From contig NZ_BBJF01000018.1 in assembly GCF_000739735.1 (NCBI RefSeq), positions 124,001-188,000 on the forward strand: DNA of 64,000 nucleotides, in the 5' to 3' direction. The notes under the pieces are model-generated. The model had not been told where the DNA came from. It worked only from the letters and a program-made list of their open reading frames with translations, and did no database searches. The position numbers and the translations under genes are program-made. This stretch comes from Paraburkholderia ginsengisoli NBRC 100965. Lineage in GTDB: Bacteria > Pseudomonadota > Gammaproteobacteria > Burkholderiales > Burkholderiaceae. Shown here piece by piece: positions 43,967 through 53,174 of the stretch (position 1 is the first letter of the stretch; each line of letters opens with the position of its first letter).

Positions 43967-44806
43967 ATGCAGCCGAGTTCGCTCACAGCACCATCCTTAT
44001 CGGAGCAGGACCTGAACGCGCTGCGGCGCGCGAAACACCAGCTCGAAAGCCCCGCGCTGGCGATGAAGCTGGCAAGCGTCGTCGGTGCGCCGCTGGAGAA
44101 ACTGATGTCGCGGCTACCGGCGTTCGCCAATACCAAGGTCGCCGACGCGACGGAACTGGCGTTGCGCAAATGCCTGTCGATCGCACTGCGCACGCTGGGC
44201 CGGCGCGACGCCACGTCCCTGATCGCGCCCGACAAGCCGAGCAATCTGCTGCACAAGTTCGCGGTGGCCACCACTGGCGCGGCCGGCGGCGCCTTCGGCC
44301 TGTTCGCGCTGCCGGTCGAGTTGCCGGTCACGACCACGCTGATGTTCCGCTCGATCTGCGATATCGCGCGCAGCGAGGGCGAGGATCTGTCGTCGATCGA
44401 CACGCAATTGCAGTGTCTGACGGTGCTCGGCATGGGCGGCACGTCGAGCGAGGACGACGACGCCGAGCTCGGCTATTTCTTCATGCGCGGCGCGCTTGCG
44501 CAGGCGGTGTCGAAAGCATCGTCCGAGATCGCGACCAAGGGCTTTAGCTCGCACGGCTCGGCGGCGCTGCTGCGGCTGTTGCACGCGATCGCCGCGCGCT
44601 TCTCGGTGCAGGTGAGCGAGCAGATCGCCGCCAAATCGATCCCGGCGATCGGCGCGGTGCTCGGCGCCATGGTCAACACGGTGTTCATCGATCACTTCCA
44701 GCAGGTCGCGCACGGCCACTTCACCGTGCGGCGGCTGGAACGGCAATACGGCCAGGAAACGATCGAGGCCGTGTATCAGACTCTCGACGTTGCGCTCGAC
44801 AGCTAA
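43967..44806 (+). CDS. EcsC-family protein
   Basis: This 279-residue protein matches the EcsC family (PF12787). Its central conserved stretch is KFAVATTGAAGGAFGLFALPV (about 93-112) followed by ELPVTTTLMFRSICDIARSEG, then GMGGTSSEDDDAELGYFFMRG and the Gly/Ala-rich helix IPAIGAVLGAMVNTVFIDHF (about 224-243). It is probably membrane-associated; its role is unknown. I prefer the ATG at 43967, with GGGAGG 3 nt upstream; ATG at 43949 is the alternative. Its TAA overlaps the stop codon of the opposite hydrolase gene. Confidence 0.83.
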   Translation: MQPSSLTAPSLSEQDLNALRRAKHQLESPALAMKLASVVGAPLEKLMSRLPAFANTKVADATELALRKCLSIALRTLGRRDATSLIAPDKPSNLLHKFAVATTGAAGGAFGLFALPVELPVTTTLMFRSICDIARSEGEDLSSIDTQLQCLTVLGMGGTSSEDDDAELGYFFMRGALAQAVSKASSEIATKGFSSHGSAALLRLLHAIAARFSVQVSEQIAAKSIPAIGAVLGAMVNTVFIDHFQQVAHGHFTVRRLERQYGQETIEAVYQTLDVALDS

Positions 44807-45765
44807 GCGGCCGGTTCCGCCGACGCGTGTGCCGCGTTCACAACTCGGCTCGTCACGCGGCGCACGAAAGCGGCCGCGTGATCGAGCGCGCGGTTCGCTT
44901 CGGGGATGAACGGCGCGAACATCGGCCACACGTGCGGCATCTTCTTCCACACTTCGAATTCGCAGTCGACGCCCGCCGCGCGCGCGTTGTCGGCGACGCG
45001 TTGCGAGTCGTCGAGCAACACTTCGGTGCTGCCCGCCATGATGAAGAGCGGCGGCAAACCGCGCAGGTCGGCATAGACCGGCGACGCGTACGGATCGGTG
45101 GCCGGCGCGTCGCCGAGATAGACCTTCGCGGCCCGCGCGATCGACGCGCCGCAGAACATCGGATCGGCGCTGTCGTTGTCGCGGATGCTCGCGCCGGCCA
45201 CGGCCAGATCGGTCCACGGCGAGAACAGCAGGCCGCCGGCCGGCAGCGGATCGCCGGCGTCGCGCAGCGCCACCAGCGTCGCGAGCGCGAGGCCGCCGCC
45301 GGCCGAATCGCCCGCAATCACGATGGACTGGGGTGCGATGCCCATCGCCAGCAACTGCCGATATGCGGCGAGCGCATCCTCCAGCGCCGCCGGATAGCGA
45401 TGCTCGGGCGCAAGACGGTAGTCGAGGGAAAAGACCCGCGCATCGGCGCGCGTCGCCAGTGGAAACACAAGCGAGCGGTGCGTGGCCGGCGAGCAGAAAT
45501 AGTAGCCGCCGCCATGGCAGTACAGCACGGTCGGCGTCGCGTTGCGTGTCGACGCGTGATCGACGCGCTCCAGCCACTCGCCGCGCAGTGGCGCATCGTG
45601 CACGCGATATGTTTCGCGCAGACGCCAGTCGCGCGGCACACGCGGCGACCAGACGCGCTTCGCGGTCAGCGCACGCGCTTTCGCGACATCGATACGAGGC
45701 TTGAGGGTTTCCGGTCGAAACTGCCTGCGCAGATACCAGCATGCGAGTGCGCTTTGCCAACTCAT
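44803..45765 (-). CDS. Alpha/beta hydrolase, hormone-sensitive-lipase family
   Basis: This 320-residue esterase/lipase has the HSL oxyanion motif YCHGGGYYFCS (about 82-92), the nucleophile elbow GDSAGGGLAL (about 153-162), an Asp in the segment near 250 and a His near 283 (KKMPHVWPMF). It hydrolyses short acyl or lactone esters; the natural substrate is unknown. The start MSWQSAL at 45765 is family-like and has AGGAG upstream (AAGGAGCG). It converges with the EcsC gene, and their stop codons overlap in CTAA. Confidence 0.88.
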   Translation of the reverse strand: MSWQSALACWYLRRQFRPETLKPRIDVAKARALTAKRVWSPRVPRDWRLRETYRVHDAPLRGEWLERVDHASTRNATPTVLYCHGGGYYFCSPATHRSLVFPLATRADARVFSLDYRLAPEHRYPAALEDALAAYRQLLAMGIAPQSIVIAGDSAGGGLALATLVALRDAGDPLPAGGLLFSPWTDLAVAGASIRDNDSADPMFCGASIARAAKVYLGDAPATDPYASPVYADLRGLPPLFIMAGSTEVLLDDSQRVADNARAAGVDCEFEVWKKMPHVWPMFAPFIPEANRALDHAAAFVRRVTSRVVNAAHASAEPAA

Positions 45766-45890
45766 CAGGACACGCTCCTTCGATAATGTCCCGTCATCGT
45801 ACTTGCGTTCGCCGCTACGCCGGTGGGCGGCGGCTTCTAATGCGCGGCGAACGCTGCGCCGGGCCGGACCGGACCGGCTTGGCGCGTCGT

Positions 45891-46325
45891 CTAGTTCGCC
45901 GGCAAAACCTGGCCGCGAATCTCGCCCGTCGGATTCTGTGCGGTGTGCACGTTGAAGTACCACTGCCCCGCCATCAGATCGGTGACCTGCTGCTCGGTGA
46001 GCGCCGCCGATCCCTTGATCGGGCTCGCGAGCGCGCCTTTGTCGATCGGCACCTGGACCTTCGCGTTCTGACCGACCGGCGCGGGGCCGTGGAAATGCGC
46101 GGCGGTGGGTGGGCCGCTCAAACCTTCGTAGGTGACGGTCCATTGCAGCGATTGGGTCTTCGTATCGAAGGTGGCATTCACCATGCCGTGCCCGTGACTC
46201 ACTCGCGGCGGCACTTCGCTCGACGGCTGAAGGTCCGCCTTCAACGCCACCGTGTCCGCAAACGCGGCGCCCGACGCCAACGCGCACAACACCACGGCCA
46301 CATTCAATTTTCGCAGCGAAATCAT
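45891..46325 (-). CDS. CHRD-domain secreted protein
   Basis: This 144-residue protein has a signal peptide (hydrophobic 8-20, cleavage likely after AFA at 22-24). A single CHRD (chordin-like) domain follows: LQPSSEVPP (about 32-40), GMVNATFDTKTQSLQWTVTY, AAHFHGPAPVGQNAKV (about 74-89) and the C-terminal GQWYFNVHTAQNPTGEIRGQ. It is probably periplasmic or extracellular; its function is unknown. ATG 46325 follows GGAG. Confidence 0.88.
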   Translation of the reverse strand: MISLRKLNVAVVLCALASGAAFADTVALKADLQPSSEVPPRVSHGHGMVNATFDTKTQSLQWTVTYEGLSGPPTAAHFHGPAPVGQNAKVQVPIDKGALASPIKGSAALTEQQVTDLMAGQWYFNVHTAQNPTGEIRGQVLPAN

Positions 46326-46689
46326 GGTCTTCTCCGGACTTTTTTGATGCGCCGCCGCACCGACGATTCGGCCGCGTGCGGAGCCACCACATACTAGTGC
46401 AAATCCTTCGGGCATGTCTGCGCGCGGCGGCGCGGACGAGCCGTGGAGTTCATGCGAATCGCGCGATGCTTTTGCCCTGGTGTTTGCAGCGTGGGCCGGA
46501 TTCGTAGTTGTCCGTAGCGATTCGTGCTGGTCCGTCGGTGCCTATGCGTTCGCAAAGGAGAGCGCAAAACGCTGGACGTCGACGCATTCCAGGGCATCAC
46601 GTGTAATCAAATTAGCCGTCGACCTGCATTGTCTTTGCCACGCTTTGCACGATTTATCCGAACAATTATTTGCGAATTTTGGAGTGAAT

Positions 46690-46789
46690 CAAATCGCGGC
46701 ATCCGGTTATGCTTCCGCCTGCGAGAAGTGACTCCTTCATCGAGGGAAGTCTCCAAACCTTTTAACGCGGCTTCGGCCGCGTTTTTTTT
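46690..46789 (+). ncRNA. Candidate small RNA ending at a strong terminator (5' end unknown)
   Basis: A plus-strand intrinsic terminator at 46764-46789 has no plus-strand gene upstream; the nearest gene on the left reads the other way. Just before it, GACTCCTTC (46730-46738) pairs with GAGGG-A-AGTC (46742-46751), a 9-bp stem with one bulged A and a 3-nt loop. A stem-loop, an unpaired A/C-rich stretch (TCCAAACC) and a U-ending terminator are the layout of many Hfq-type sRNAs. The 5' end given is a guess. Confidence 0.35.
46764..46789 (+). terminator. Strong intrinsic terminator with TTCG loop
   Basis: An 8-bp stem (46764-46771 with 46776-46783) is closed by the extra-stable C-TTCG-G tetraloop and ends in eight T residues (46782-46789, two of them in the stem). 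Confidence 0.88.
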
Positions 46790-46939
46790 CGCCCTATCCA
46801 GCGGCTTGTTACGCGCTTACCTGCATTTTCCTGCAGCCGTCTGCACTCGCTTGCACTTTCTTGTCACGCATTGCAGCGGTGGCTATGTGCACACTGCATC
46901 ATTGCACGGCACTGCGCAGCACCTCGGCGCGACAACGCG

Positions 46940-49900
46940 CTAAGCCAGCAACGCTGCCTGCTGTTCGATACCGTCTAGCATCGCGTTGCATTTGTCGATC
47001 AACGCGTGTCCCTCGCTGCGCAACCGGTCCGGCGACTTGTTGACGATATCGCGACGATACTCGTCGAGCGCGGTGAGCAGCGGCGGATATTGCAGCACGC
47101 CCGCGGCCCCCTCCACCCGATGCAGCCACTCGCGCAAACGCACGACCTCGACACGCTCCAGCAACGGCGACAACGACTGCACGTCCTCACGCACCGACGA
47201 AACGAACGCGTCGAGCAATGCCTTGACGGTCGACTCGCTGCCCCACAGTTGCGTCATGTGCGTCAGGTCGACCGGAACGAAAGGCCCCTCGCCACCCGGC
47301 ATCACCGGCCCGGCTACCTCCGGCTCGCGCTCCGTTTCCACAGGCGCGGCCTGCGACGTGCTGTCGGTGCCGAACCAGCGGCTCAGGTATTCGCGCAACG
47401 TGGCAAGCCGGGTCGGCTTCACGAGGCTGTCGTCCATACCGGCATCGCGGCATAGATTCAGATCGTCGGGCGCGGTGTTCGCCGTGATGCCCAGAATCGG
47501 CAGACGCTGCGCGCCGCCCGACTCTCTCTCGCGGATACGTCGCGTGAGTTCGTAACCGGACAGATTCGGCATATGGCAATCCGTGATCAGACAACCGTAG
47601 CTCGTGCGCTCCAGCGCGGTCAGCGCCTCCACGCCGTCGTTCGCGACGTCGCACGCGAAACCGAGCAAAGCCAGCTGATGTCGGATCAACTCCTGATTGA
47701 CCGGATGATCCTCCGCGACAAGAATCAGCCGCCCGCTCGCGATGGCCCGCTCGCGGTCCGGCGGCGTCGTGATGCCTTCGGCCGTCTGCGCGAGGCCCGC
47801 CGCGGGCCGCGCCACCGAAGGCAGCCCCGTCATCGCGGCGGCGCACGCGGCGCCGAGGCCGCGCCAAGAAATGGGATTGACGCTCACGCGCACCTTGTCG
47901 TCGAGAATGCGGTAACCGGTCGGCTTCGGCTTTTCGGTCAAGCTGATGATGCGTGTGCCGGGTCCAAGTGTCGCGGGCAATTGCACCTCCTCGCTTACGA
48001 ACAGCAAATCCACCTCGTCGAGCACGGCGCGATCGCGCAGTTCCGCCGCGCCCGGCGCGACGCTGCGCAACTCGAGTCCCAGCGCCGCGCCGAAATGCAG
48101 CAGCGCGCAGCCGACCCGCCTGTCGCCGGTCGCGACGATCCCGCGCTTACCGCGCAAGCCGCTGACGGAATAGGACTGCGCCTCGACCGGCATCGTGAGA
48201 CGCACGATCATGCAGGTGCCGAGACCCGGTTCGCTGCGCAACGCGAGCGTGCCGTCCATTAGTTCGATCAGCTTGCGGCAGATCGTCAAGCCGAGGCCGG
48301 TGCCGCCGAAGCGCCGCGTGGTAGACGACTCCGCCTGCACGAACGGCTCGAACAGACTCGCCTGCACTTCCGGCGCGATGCCGATGCCGGTGTCCTCCAC
48401 GGTCATTTCGAGCGTCTGGTGAGCGCCGTTCTGCTCGACGACCGCGACGCCCACGTCGACCTCGCCCTTCGGCGTGAACTTGATCGCGTTGCCCAGCAGG
48501 TTGAACAGAATCTGCCGCAGGCGCACGCTGTCGCCGCGCAACATGGCGGCGACGTCCGACGCGATATCCACGCGCACCTTCAGCCCTTTTTCGTGCGCGC
48601 GGCCCGCGAGCAGGCCGACCGCGTTGTCGACCATTTCACGTATGTCGATGGGCTCGGCTTCGAGCGTGAGGCGCCCCGCTTCGATCTTCGAGTAGTCGAG
48701 CAGGTCGTCGAGAATCTGCAGCAGCGCGCCCGCCGACTCGTGAATCATGCTCAGCATCTCGCCTTGATCCGTATTGAGCGGCGTGCGCTCCAGCACTTCG
48801 ACGAGCCCCAGCACGCCGTTCATCGGCGTGCGGATTTCGTGGCTCATCATCGCGAAGAAATCGTCTTTCGCGCGCGACGCCGCTTCGGCCATGTCGCGCG
48901 CCCGCGCGAGTTCCTCGGAGCGGGCACGCTCCACGCTCGCGTCCACCCAGAAGCCGCTCCACACGACGCTGCCATCCGCTTCGCGGCGCGGCACCAGTTC
49001 AGCGCGCACCCACTTGGGCTGCTGGCCGCCCTTCAGCCGAAATTCCATGTGCACCGGTGTTTCGCAGTGCGCGGAACGCTCCAGTTCGGCTCGCACGAAC
49101 TCCCGGTCGTCGTCCGCGACGCGATGAAAGTCGACCTGAGCGCGGTGGCTGCGCGACACGTCTTTGCCGCCCAGCAGGTGCCGCGTGTCGCCGCCGATAT
49201 ACGGAAACGAATACGCCCCGCTCGCCGTGCGGCGCAATTGGAACACCACGGCCGGCAACGAGCGCGTGACGTCGAAGAGGCGCCGCTCGGTGTCGTGCGC
49301 GAGCATTTCGGCGCGCCGGATCGTGGTGATGTCGACCATCGTGCCCACGAGGCAAACAGGTTGTCCGTCGCTGCCGTGGCACACGCTGTTCCAGAACAGG
49401 CCATGCCGCCTGCCGCCCGCGCGGCTGCTGAACTGCAACTCCACTTCGTCGATGCCACCGCCCTGGAGCACCTTGCGCGTCATGTCGTCGAGAATGCGGC
49501 TGTTCGTTTCGCCCCATGTCTGCACGTCCATCGTCGTGCGCCCGAGGACGGCCTCGCGGTCGATGCCGCACGCTTCTTCATAGGCGCGGTTGACGGCGAT
49601 GTAGCGCCCCTCCAAGTCTTTCGCGACGAGCGCATAGGGCACCGTTTGCATCATCGCTTCCTGGAAGTTCAGTTGCAGCGCGAGTTCACGCTCGGTCGTC
49701 TTGCGCAGGCGGACTTCGCGTTGCAGCAGCAGATAGGCGCGCAACGTGACCAGCAGCACGACGCCGACGCCGATCAGCAGCGGCAGCAGACGCACCGCCG
49801 ACACGCTCCAGATGCCGGCGTCCGGCATCGCGCCGCCGGCCCAGCGCTGGCGGATGCGCTGCTTCTCCGCCGCGGGCATCGCGAGCAACGCGCGGTCGAT

Positions 49901-51388
49901 GATCGGGACGAGCGGCTTCAGGTCCGAGCGCACCGCGATGTCGAGCGAGTCGGTTTCGCCGAGCGTGCCGAGAATCTTGAGGGTGCTGCCATAGCGGCGC
50001 TTCAACTGGCTCTCGACAGCGGCCATGTTGCCGACCGTCAGGTCCGCTTCGCCGGCGGCGACCATGCGCAACGCGTCGGCCATGCTGGGCGCGACGACGA
50101 TGTGGTCGGGCGCGACGGCGTCGAACGCATGCGGAACCGAACCGGCCACGTGCGCGGGGATGACGATGCGGCGCAACGTGAAGTTGTCGAACGAGCGCGC
50201 GACCGGTTCGCCGGCGCGCCCGACCACCACCATCGGATAGCTTTCGTACGCTCGTGTGTGCACGGCGTTCGTCAGCTTCTGACCGTTGCTGGACGCCGTG
50301 GACAGGATCGCCAGCTCGCCGCGCTGGAATGCCTCGACCGTGGTGGGCCAGTCGGACAGGCGCGCCCGGTTGAACACGATGCCGAGGGTGCGGGTCAGAT
50401 AAGCCAGATAGTCGGCGGTCATGCCGGCGGCACGACCGGTGTCGTCGATAAAGCTGAACGGCGGCCAGTTGCTGTCGAAGCCGATTTCCAGCGGCGGCAA
50501 TGAGCGAAGCCACGCCCGCTCCTCCGGTGTCAGCGTGAAATGACGTGTGGCGGCGGCCGGCTCCGCGTTGAAGTTGCCGGACAGCCAGCGCACGCGGATC
50601 GCCGCGCCTTCGGCCGGGCTCATCGACGCGAGCGCGCGATCGAGCTGATCGCGCAACGCTATCCGGTCGCGAGGCACAGCAAAGCGCAGTTCGGCGTTTT
50701 TTCTGCCCTCCTCGAACGCGACGTGCAGATCGTGGAATTGCTCGGTGGCCAATTCAAACTGCACGACCGTGGTGAGGCCGAAATAGGCATCGGCTTCGCC
50801 CGTGGCCACCGCGGAGAGCGCCGCCTCCGTGGTGGCGAACGCCTTGATCGTGGCACGCGGAAAGCTGTCGCGGATCGGACGCTCGAGCGCGAAGCCCCGC
50901 TCGATCGCGATGCGCGCGCCGGCCAGTTCGCCTCGGCTCGCGTACCGTTCACCGTCGCGCCGCACTACAGCCGACATCGACGTGCGGAAATACGGCACGG
51001 TGAAATCGAGGCACTGTTCACGCTCGGGCGTGCGGGACAGGCTCATCAGCAGATCGACATTGCCCGCGCAGGCAGCGGCGAGCAGTTGCGGCATATCCGG
51101 AAACGCCTTCGCCTCGATGATGACGCTCGGCCCCACCAGCGCGCGCAGATAGTCGCCGCTGATGCCGGTGAGCCGGCCGTCCTGCAACATGTCGTACGGC
51201 GGCCGGCCGCCCGCGAGCATGCCGACAGTCAGTTTGGCGGGAAACGCGCGTGCCGCCGGCGCGTGGGCGTTGCCGCCGAACGCCTCGGCGAAGGACGTCG
51301 CCACGGCCACCGACAGGAAAAGCGCGAGCAGGCACAGCGGCAGGTGTCGCAGCGCGCGCGTCATCGCCGTGCGCTGCGGCAGACCCAT
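46940..51388 (-). CDS. BvgS/EvgS-like hybrid sensor histidine kinase
   Basis: This 1482-residue phosphorelay protein has a signal/anchor (about 12-35). Two tandem periplasmic solute-binding (SBP3/Venus-flytrap) domains follow (about 50-270 and 295-515), then a transmembrane helix (about 532-555) and two PAS domains (about 570-690, 705-820). The histidine kinase has His850 in MMSHEIRTPMN and an ATPase domain with VEDTGIGIAP and GGTGLGLTIC. A degenerate receiver-like segment (about 1080-1190) precedes a true receiver with Asp1270 (LITDCHMPNLSG). The C-terminal HPt domain has His1423 in HRVEGAAG, with Glu where Lys is usual. It should feed the three response regulators upstream. The start is uncertain: 51388 or 51364, neither with a strong ribosome site. 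Confidence 0.9.
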   Translation of the reverse strand: MGLPQRTAMTRALRHLPLCLLALFLSVAVATSFAEAFGGNAHAPAARAFPAKLTVGMLAGGRPPYDMLQDGRLTGISGDYLRALVGPSVIIEAKAFPDMPQLLAAACAGNVDLLMSLSRTPEREQCLDFTVPYFRTSMSAVVRRDGERYASRGELAGARIAIERGFALERPIRDSFPRATIKAFATTEAALSAVATGEADAYFGLTTVVQFELATEQFHDLHVAFEEGRKNAELRFAVPRDRIALRDQLDRALASMSPAEGAAIRVRWLSGNFNAEPAAATRHFTLTPEERAWLRSLPPLEIGFDSNWPPFSFIDDTGRAAGMTADYLAYLTRTLGIVFNRARLSDWPTTVEAFQRGELAILSTASSNGQKLTNAVHTRAYESYPMVVVGRAGEPVARSFDNFTLRRIVIPAHVAGSVPHAFDAVAPDHIVVAPSMADALRMVAAGEADLTVGNMAAVESQLKRRYGSTLKILGTLGETDSLDIAVRSDLKPLVPIIDRALLAMPAAEKQRIRQRWAGGAMPDAGIWSVSAVRLLPLLIGVGVVLLVTLRAYLLLQREVRLRKTTERELALQLNFQEAMMQTVPYALVAKDLEGRYIAVNRAYEEACGIDREAVLGRTTMDVQTWGETNSRILDDMTRKVLQGGGIDEVELQFSSRAGGRRHGLFWNSVCHGSDGQPVCLVGTMVDITTIRRAEMLAHDTERRLFDVTRSLPAVVFQLRRTASGAYSFPYIGGDTRHLLGGKDVSRSHRAQVDFHRVADDDREFVRAELERSAHCETPVHMEFRLKGGQQPKWVRAELVPRREADGSVVWSGFWVDASVERARSEELARARDMAEAASRAKDDFFAMMSHEIRTPMNGVLGLVEVLERTPLNTDQGEMLSMIHESAGALLQILDDLLDYSKIEAGRLTLEAEPIDIREMVDNAVGLLAGRAHEKGLKVRVDIASDVAAMLRGDSVRLRQILFNLLGNAIKFTPKGEVDVGVAVVEQNGAHQTLEMTVEDTGIGIAPEVQASLFEPFVQAESSTTRRFGGTGLGLTICRKLIELMDGTLALRSEPGLGTCMIVRLTMPVEAQSYSVSGLRGKRGIVATGDRRVGCALLHFGAALGLELRSVAPGAAELRDRAVLDEVDLLFVSEEVQLPATLGPGTRIISLTEKPKPTGYRILDDKVRVSVNPISWRGLGAACAAAMTGLPSVARPAAGLAQTAEGITTPPDRERAIASGRLILVAEDHPVNQELIRHQLALLGFACDVANDGVEALTALERTSYGCLITDCHMPNLSGYELTRRIRERESGGAQRLPILGITANTAPDDLNLCRDAGMDDSLVKPTRLATLREYLSRWFGTDSTSQAAPVETEREPEVAGPVMPGGEGPFVPVDLTHMTQLWGSESTVKALLDAFVSSVREDVQSLSPLLERVEVVRLREWLHRVEGAAGVLQYPPLLTALDEYRRDIVNKSPDRLRSEGHALIDKCNAMLDGIEQQAALLA

Positions 51389-51419
51389 GGCGAACGTGAG
51401 GACCGGTACGGAGACGCAC

Positions 51420-52166
51420 TCATGCGACGTCGCCTTGGCCATCGGCCAGCGCGTCCTCGGGCAAACCGGCATCGCCATTCAAAAACGAAAACAGCACGCC
51501 GGCCGCGACACCGCCCGCCAGCGGCGCGGCCCAGAACAACCAGAGTTGATCCAGCGCCCAGTTGCCGACGAACAGCGCCTGGGCGGTGGAGCGGGCGGGG
51601 TTGACCGAGCCGTTGGTGACCGGCATGGACACCAGATAGACGAGCGTCAGACACGCACCGACGATCAGCGGACCGAGCGGCACCAGGCTTTTCCGGGCGG
51701 CGATCAACAGGCACACCATAACGAACGCGAACGACAGCACGAACTCGATGAGCAGCGCCGAATGCATTTGATAGTCGGCGGGAGAGTGCGCGCCGAAACC
51801 GTTTGCGGCGAATTCGCTGGCGCCCAGCTCGAAGCCGGGACGGCCGCTCGCCACGTAGACGAGGAGCGCGGCGGCGACGATCGCGCCGGAAATCTGGGCG
51901 GCAATGTAGGGCAGCAGGTCGCGCACCGGAAAGCGCTGCGCGACCGTGAAGCCGACGGTGACGGCAGGATTGAAATGCGCGCCGGAGATCGAGCCGAACG
52001 CATAGCCGGCCGTGACGAATGCGAGGCCGAACGCGAGCGACACTTCCAGCCCGCCGTACCCCTGCAGGATCACGGTGGTATCCAGCACGGTACTGCCGCA
52101 TCCAACGAACACCAGCCACGCCGTTCCAGCCCCTTCCACCCACAACCGCTTACCTAGCGTGACCAT
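51420..52166 (-). CDS. aqpZ: Aquaporin, AqpZ-like, with altered selectivity filter
   Basis: This 248-residue MIP-family channel has six membrane helices and the two NPA loops HFNPAVT (NPA 66-68) and SVNPARS (NPA 189-191). It aligns closely with E. coli AqpZ, including FGLxF, EFxANGFGxHSP and WxLDQLWLFW segments. Filter positions read Phe46, Tyr177, Gly186, Arg192, where AqpZ has Phe, His, Thr, Arg. So the pore may differ from a strict water channel. GGGAGG just before ATG 52166 fixes the start. It lies 31 bp upstream of the hybrid kinase on the same strand and is probably co-transcribed with it. Confidence 0.9.
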   Translation of the reverse strand: MVTLGKRLWVEGAGTAWLVFVGCGSTVLDTTVILQGYGGLEVSLAFGLAFVTAGYAFGSISGAHFNPAVTVGFTVAQRFPVRDLLPYIAAQISGAIVAAALLVYVASGRPGFELGASEFAANGFGAHSPADYQMHSALLIEFVLSFAFVMVCLLIAARKSLVPLGPLIVGACLTLVYLVSMPVTNGSVNPARSTAQALFVGNWALDQLWLFWAAPLAGGVAAGVLFSFLNGDAGLPEDALADGQGDVA

Positions 52167-52421
52167 CCGCCCTCCCATTTTTTTGTATGTACGAGGCAGA
52201 CGCACTGCGTGATTGCACCGAAACCTCCGCCCTGAATACTGTCGGCCGACTACCGCCGGGACGGTGAAACGTGGGTCGCCGTCAGGCAAGTAGGAATAGC
52301 ACCGCAGTCAATTCGGAAGTATGGAATCGGCACATCTTTATACGAATCAGAAAAGTCTTAAATGAATTAATTTTAATAGTTATCAACGAATTTAAATGAC
52401 TCATTAGAAAGTTAAAAATTG
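52167..52421. promoter_or_regulatory. AT-rich upstream region of the aquaporin-kinase genes
   Basis: The 255-bp spacer is strongly AT-rich at 52330-52421, unlike the surrounding genes. It contains TATACGAATCA (52339-52349) and GTCTTAAAT (52355-52363). The same two words recur around 53967-53975 and 54008-54018, near the start of the next regulator region. This suggests a shared protein-binding site. Confidence 0.4.
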
Positions 52422-53066
52422 TCATGCCAATCCGATTTGTCTTGCGTACTCAATTAAATCGTTTTCCGTTTCCAATCCGAGCTTACGCATCGCGCTGCGC
52501 TTCTGTGTGCTGATGGTCTTGCCGCTGCGTTGCAGACGTTCGGCGATTTCATGAACCGCGAGGCCTTGCACGTAGAGCTGGAAGACTTCCCATTCGCGTG
52601 CGCTCAGCGTTGCCGCGTGAAGGTGCGGCGCTGGCTCCCGCGCATCCAGTGCGGCGCGCACCTGTTCCGACAGATGCACGCGCCCGGAGACCACCACGGC
52701 GATGGCATCGCTCAATGCATCGGCGGCGTCGCGTTTATCGATGATTCCGGTCACCCCGATGTTACGCAGTCCGGACAGCATGGGCCCGTGACAGATCATC
52801 GTGAGCGCGACGACGTACGGATGCGGGCGGCGCCGCAACAGACGCCGCAAAAAAGGCACGGCGTTGCTGCCGCCGTCGAGCCCCGGCATGCCGATATCCG
52901 AAACGACGACGTCGCACGCATGGGCGTCGAGCAGAACGGCGAGCCCATGCGTGTCGGCCGCCTCGCCGACTATTTCGATGTTCGGCCGCGCTTCCAGCAA
53001 ATACCTGACGCCGGCGCGAACGCATTCGTGATCGTCGGCCACGATGACGCGGATCTTGTGTGTCAT
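52422..53066 (-). CDS. LuxR-type response regulator (RcsB/EvgA-like), third of three
   Basis: This 214-residue regulator has a receiver domain (1-125) with ADDHE at 10-14, the phospho-acceptor Asp in VVVSDIGMPG (about residue 57) and Lys in IDKRD. A C-terminal LuxR helix-turn-helix follows (about 150-214: LSAREWEVFQLYVQG, GKTISTQKRSAMRKLG). The HTH resembles RcsB/EvgA. It is the regulator gene nearest the aquaporin and hybrid kinase. It is likely a target of that kinase's HPt domain, but this is inferred from position. Confidence 0.9.
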   Translation of the reverse strand: MTHKIRVIVADDHECVRAGVRYLLEARPNIEIVGEAADTHGLAVLLDAHACDVVVSDIGMPGLDGGSNAVPFLRRLLRRRPHPYVVALTMICHGPMLSGLRNIGVTGIIDKRDAADALSDAIAVVVSGRVHLSEQVRAALDAREPAPHLHAATLSAREWEVFQLYVQGLAVHEIAERLQRSGKTISTQKRSAMRKLGLETENDLIEYARQIGLA

Positions 53067-53174
53067 TTGTCATTGTCTTGTCAACTGACACGACCCCGCA
53101 CGCAGTGTGCTTCCCCGGGCTGTGCCAATACTCGTGCTATTCGTCGCGCGGCGGCGCGACACGTCGCCGGCTCG

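Larger units (their letters stand above)
46326..46939. other. Intergenic region, 614 bp
   Basis: No protein-coding gene is supported here. The left half (46326-46600) should hold the CHRD promoter. The right half carries a strong plus-strand terminator and a stem-loop just before it, suggesting a small RNA gene (separate entries). Short open frames in this interval lack ribosome sites and recognizable sequence. Confidence 0.5.

Noticed and set aside
46414..46731. A 105-codon plus-strand frame before the terminator at 46764
   Set aside because: No ribosome site and no recognizable sequence; the terminator is better explained by a possible small RNA, which itself is uncertain.
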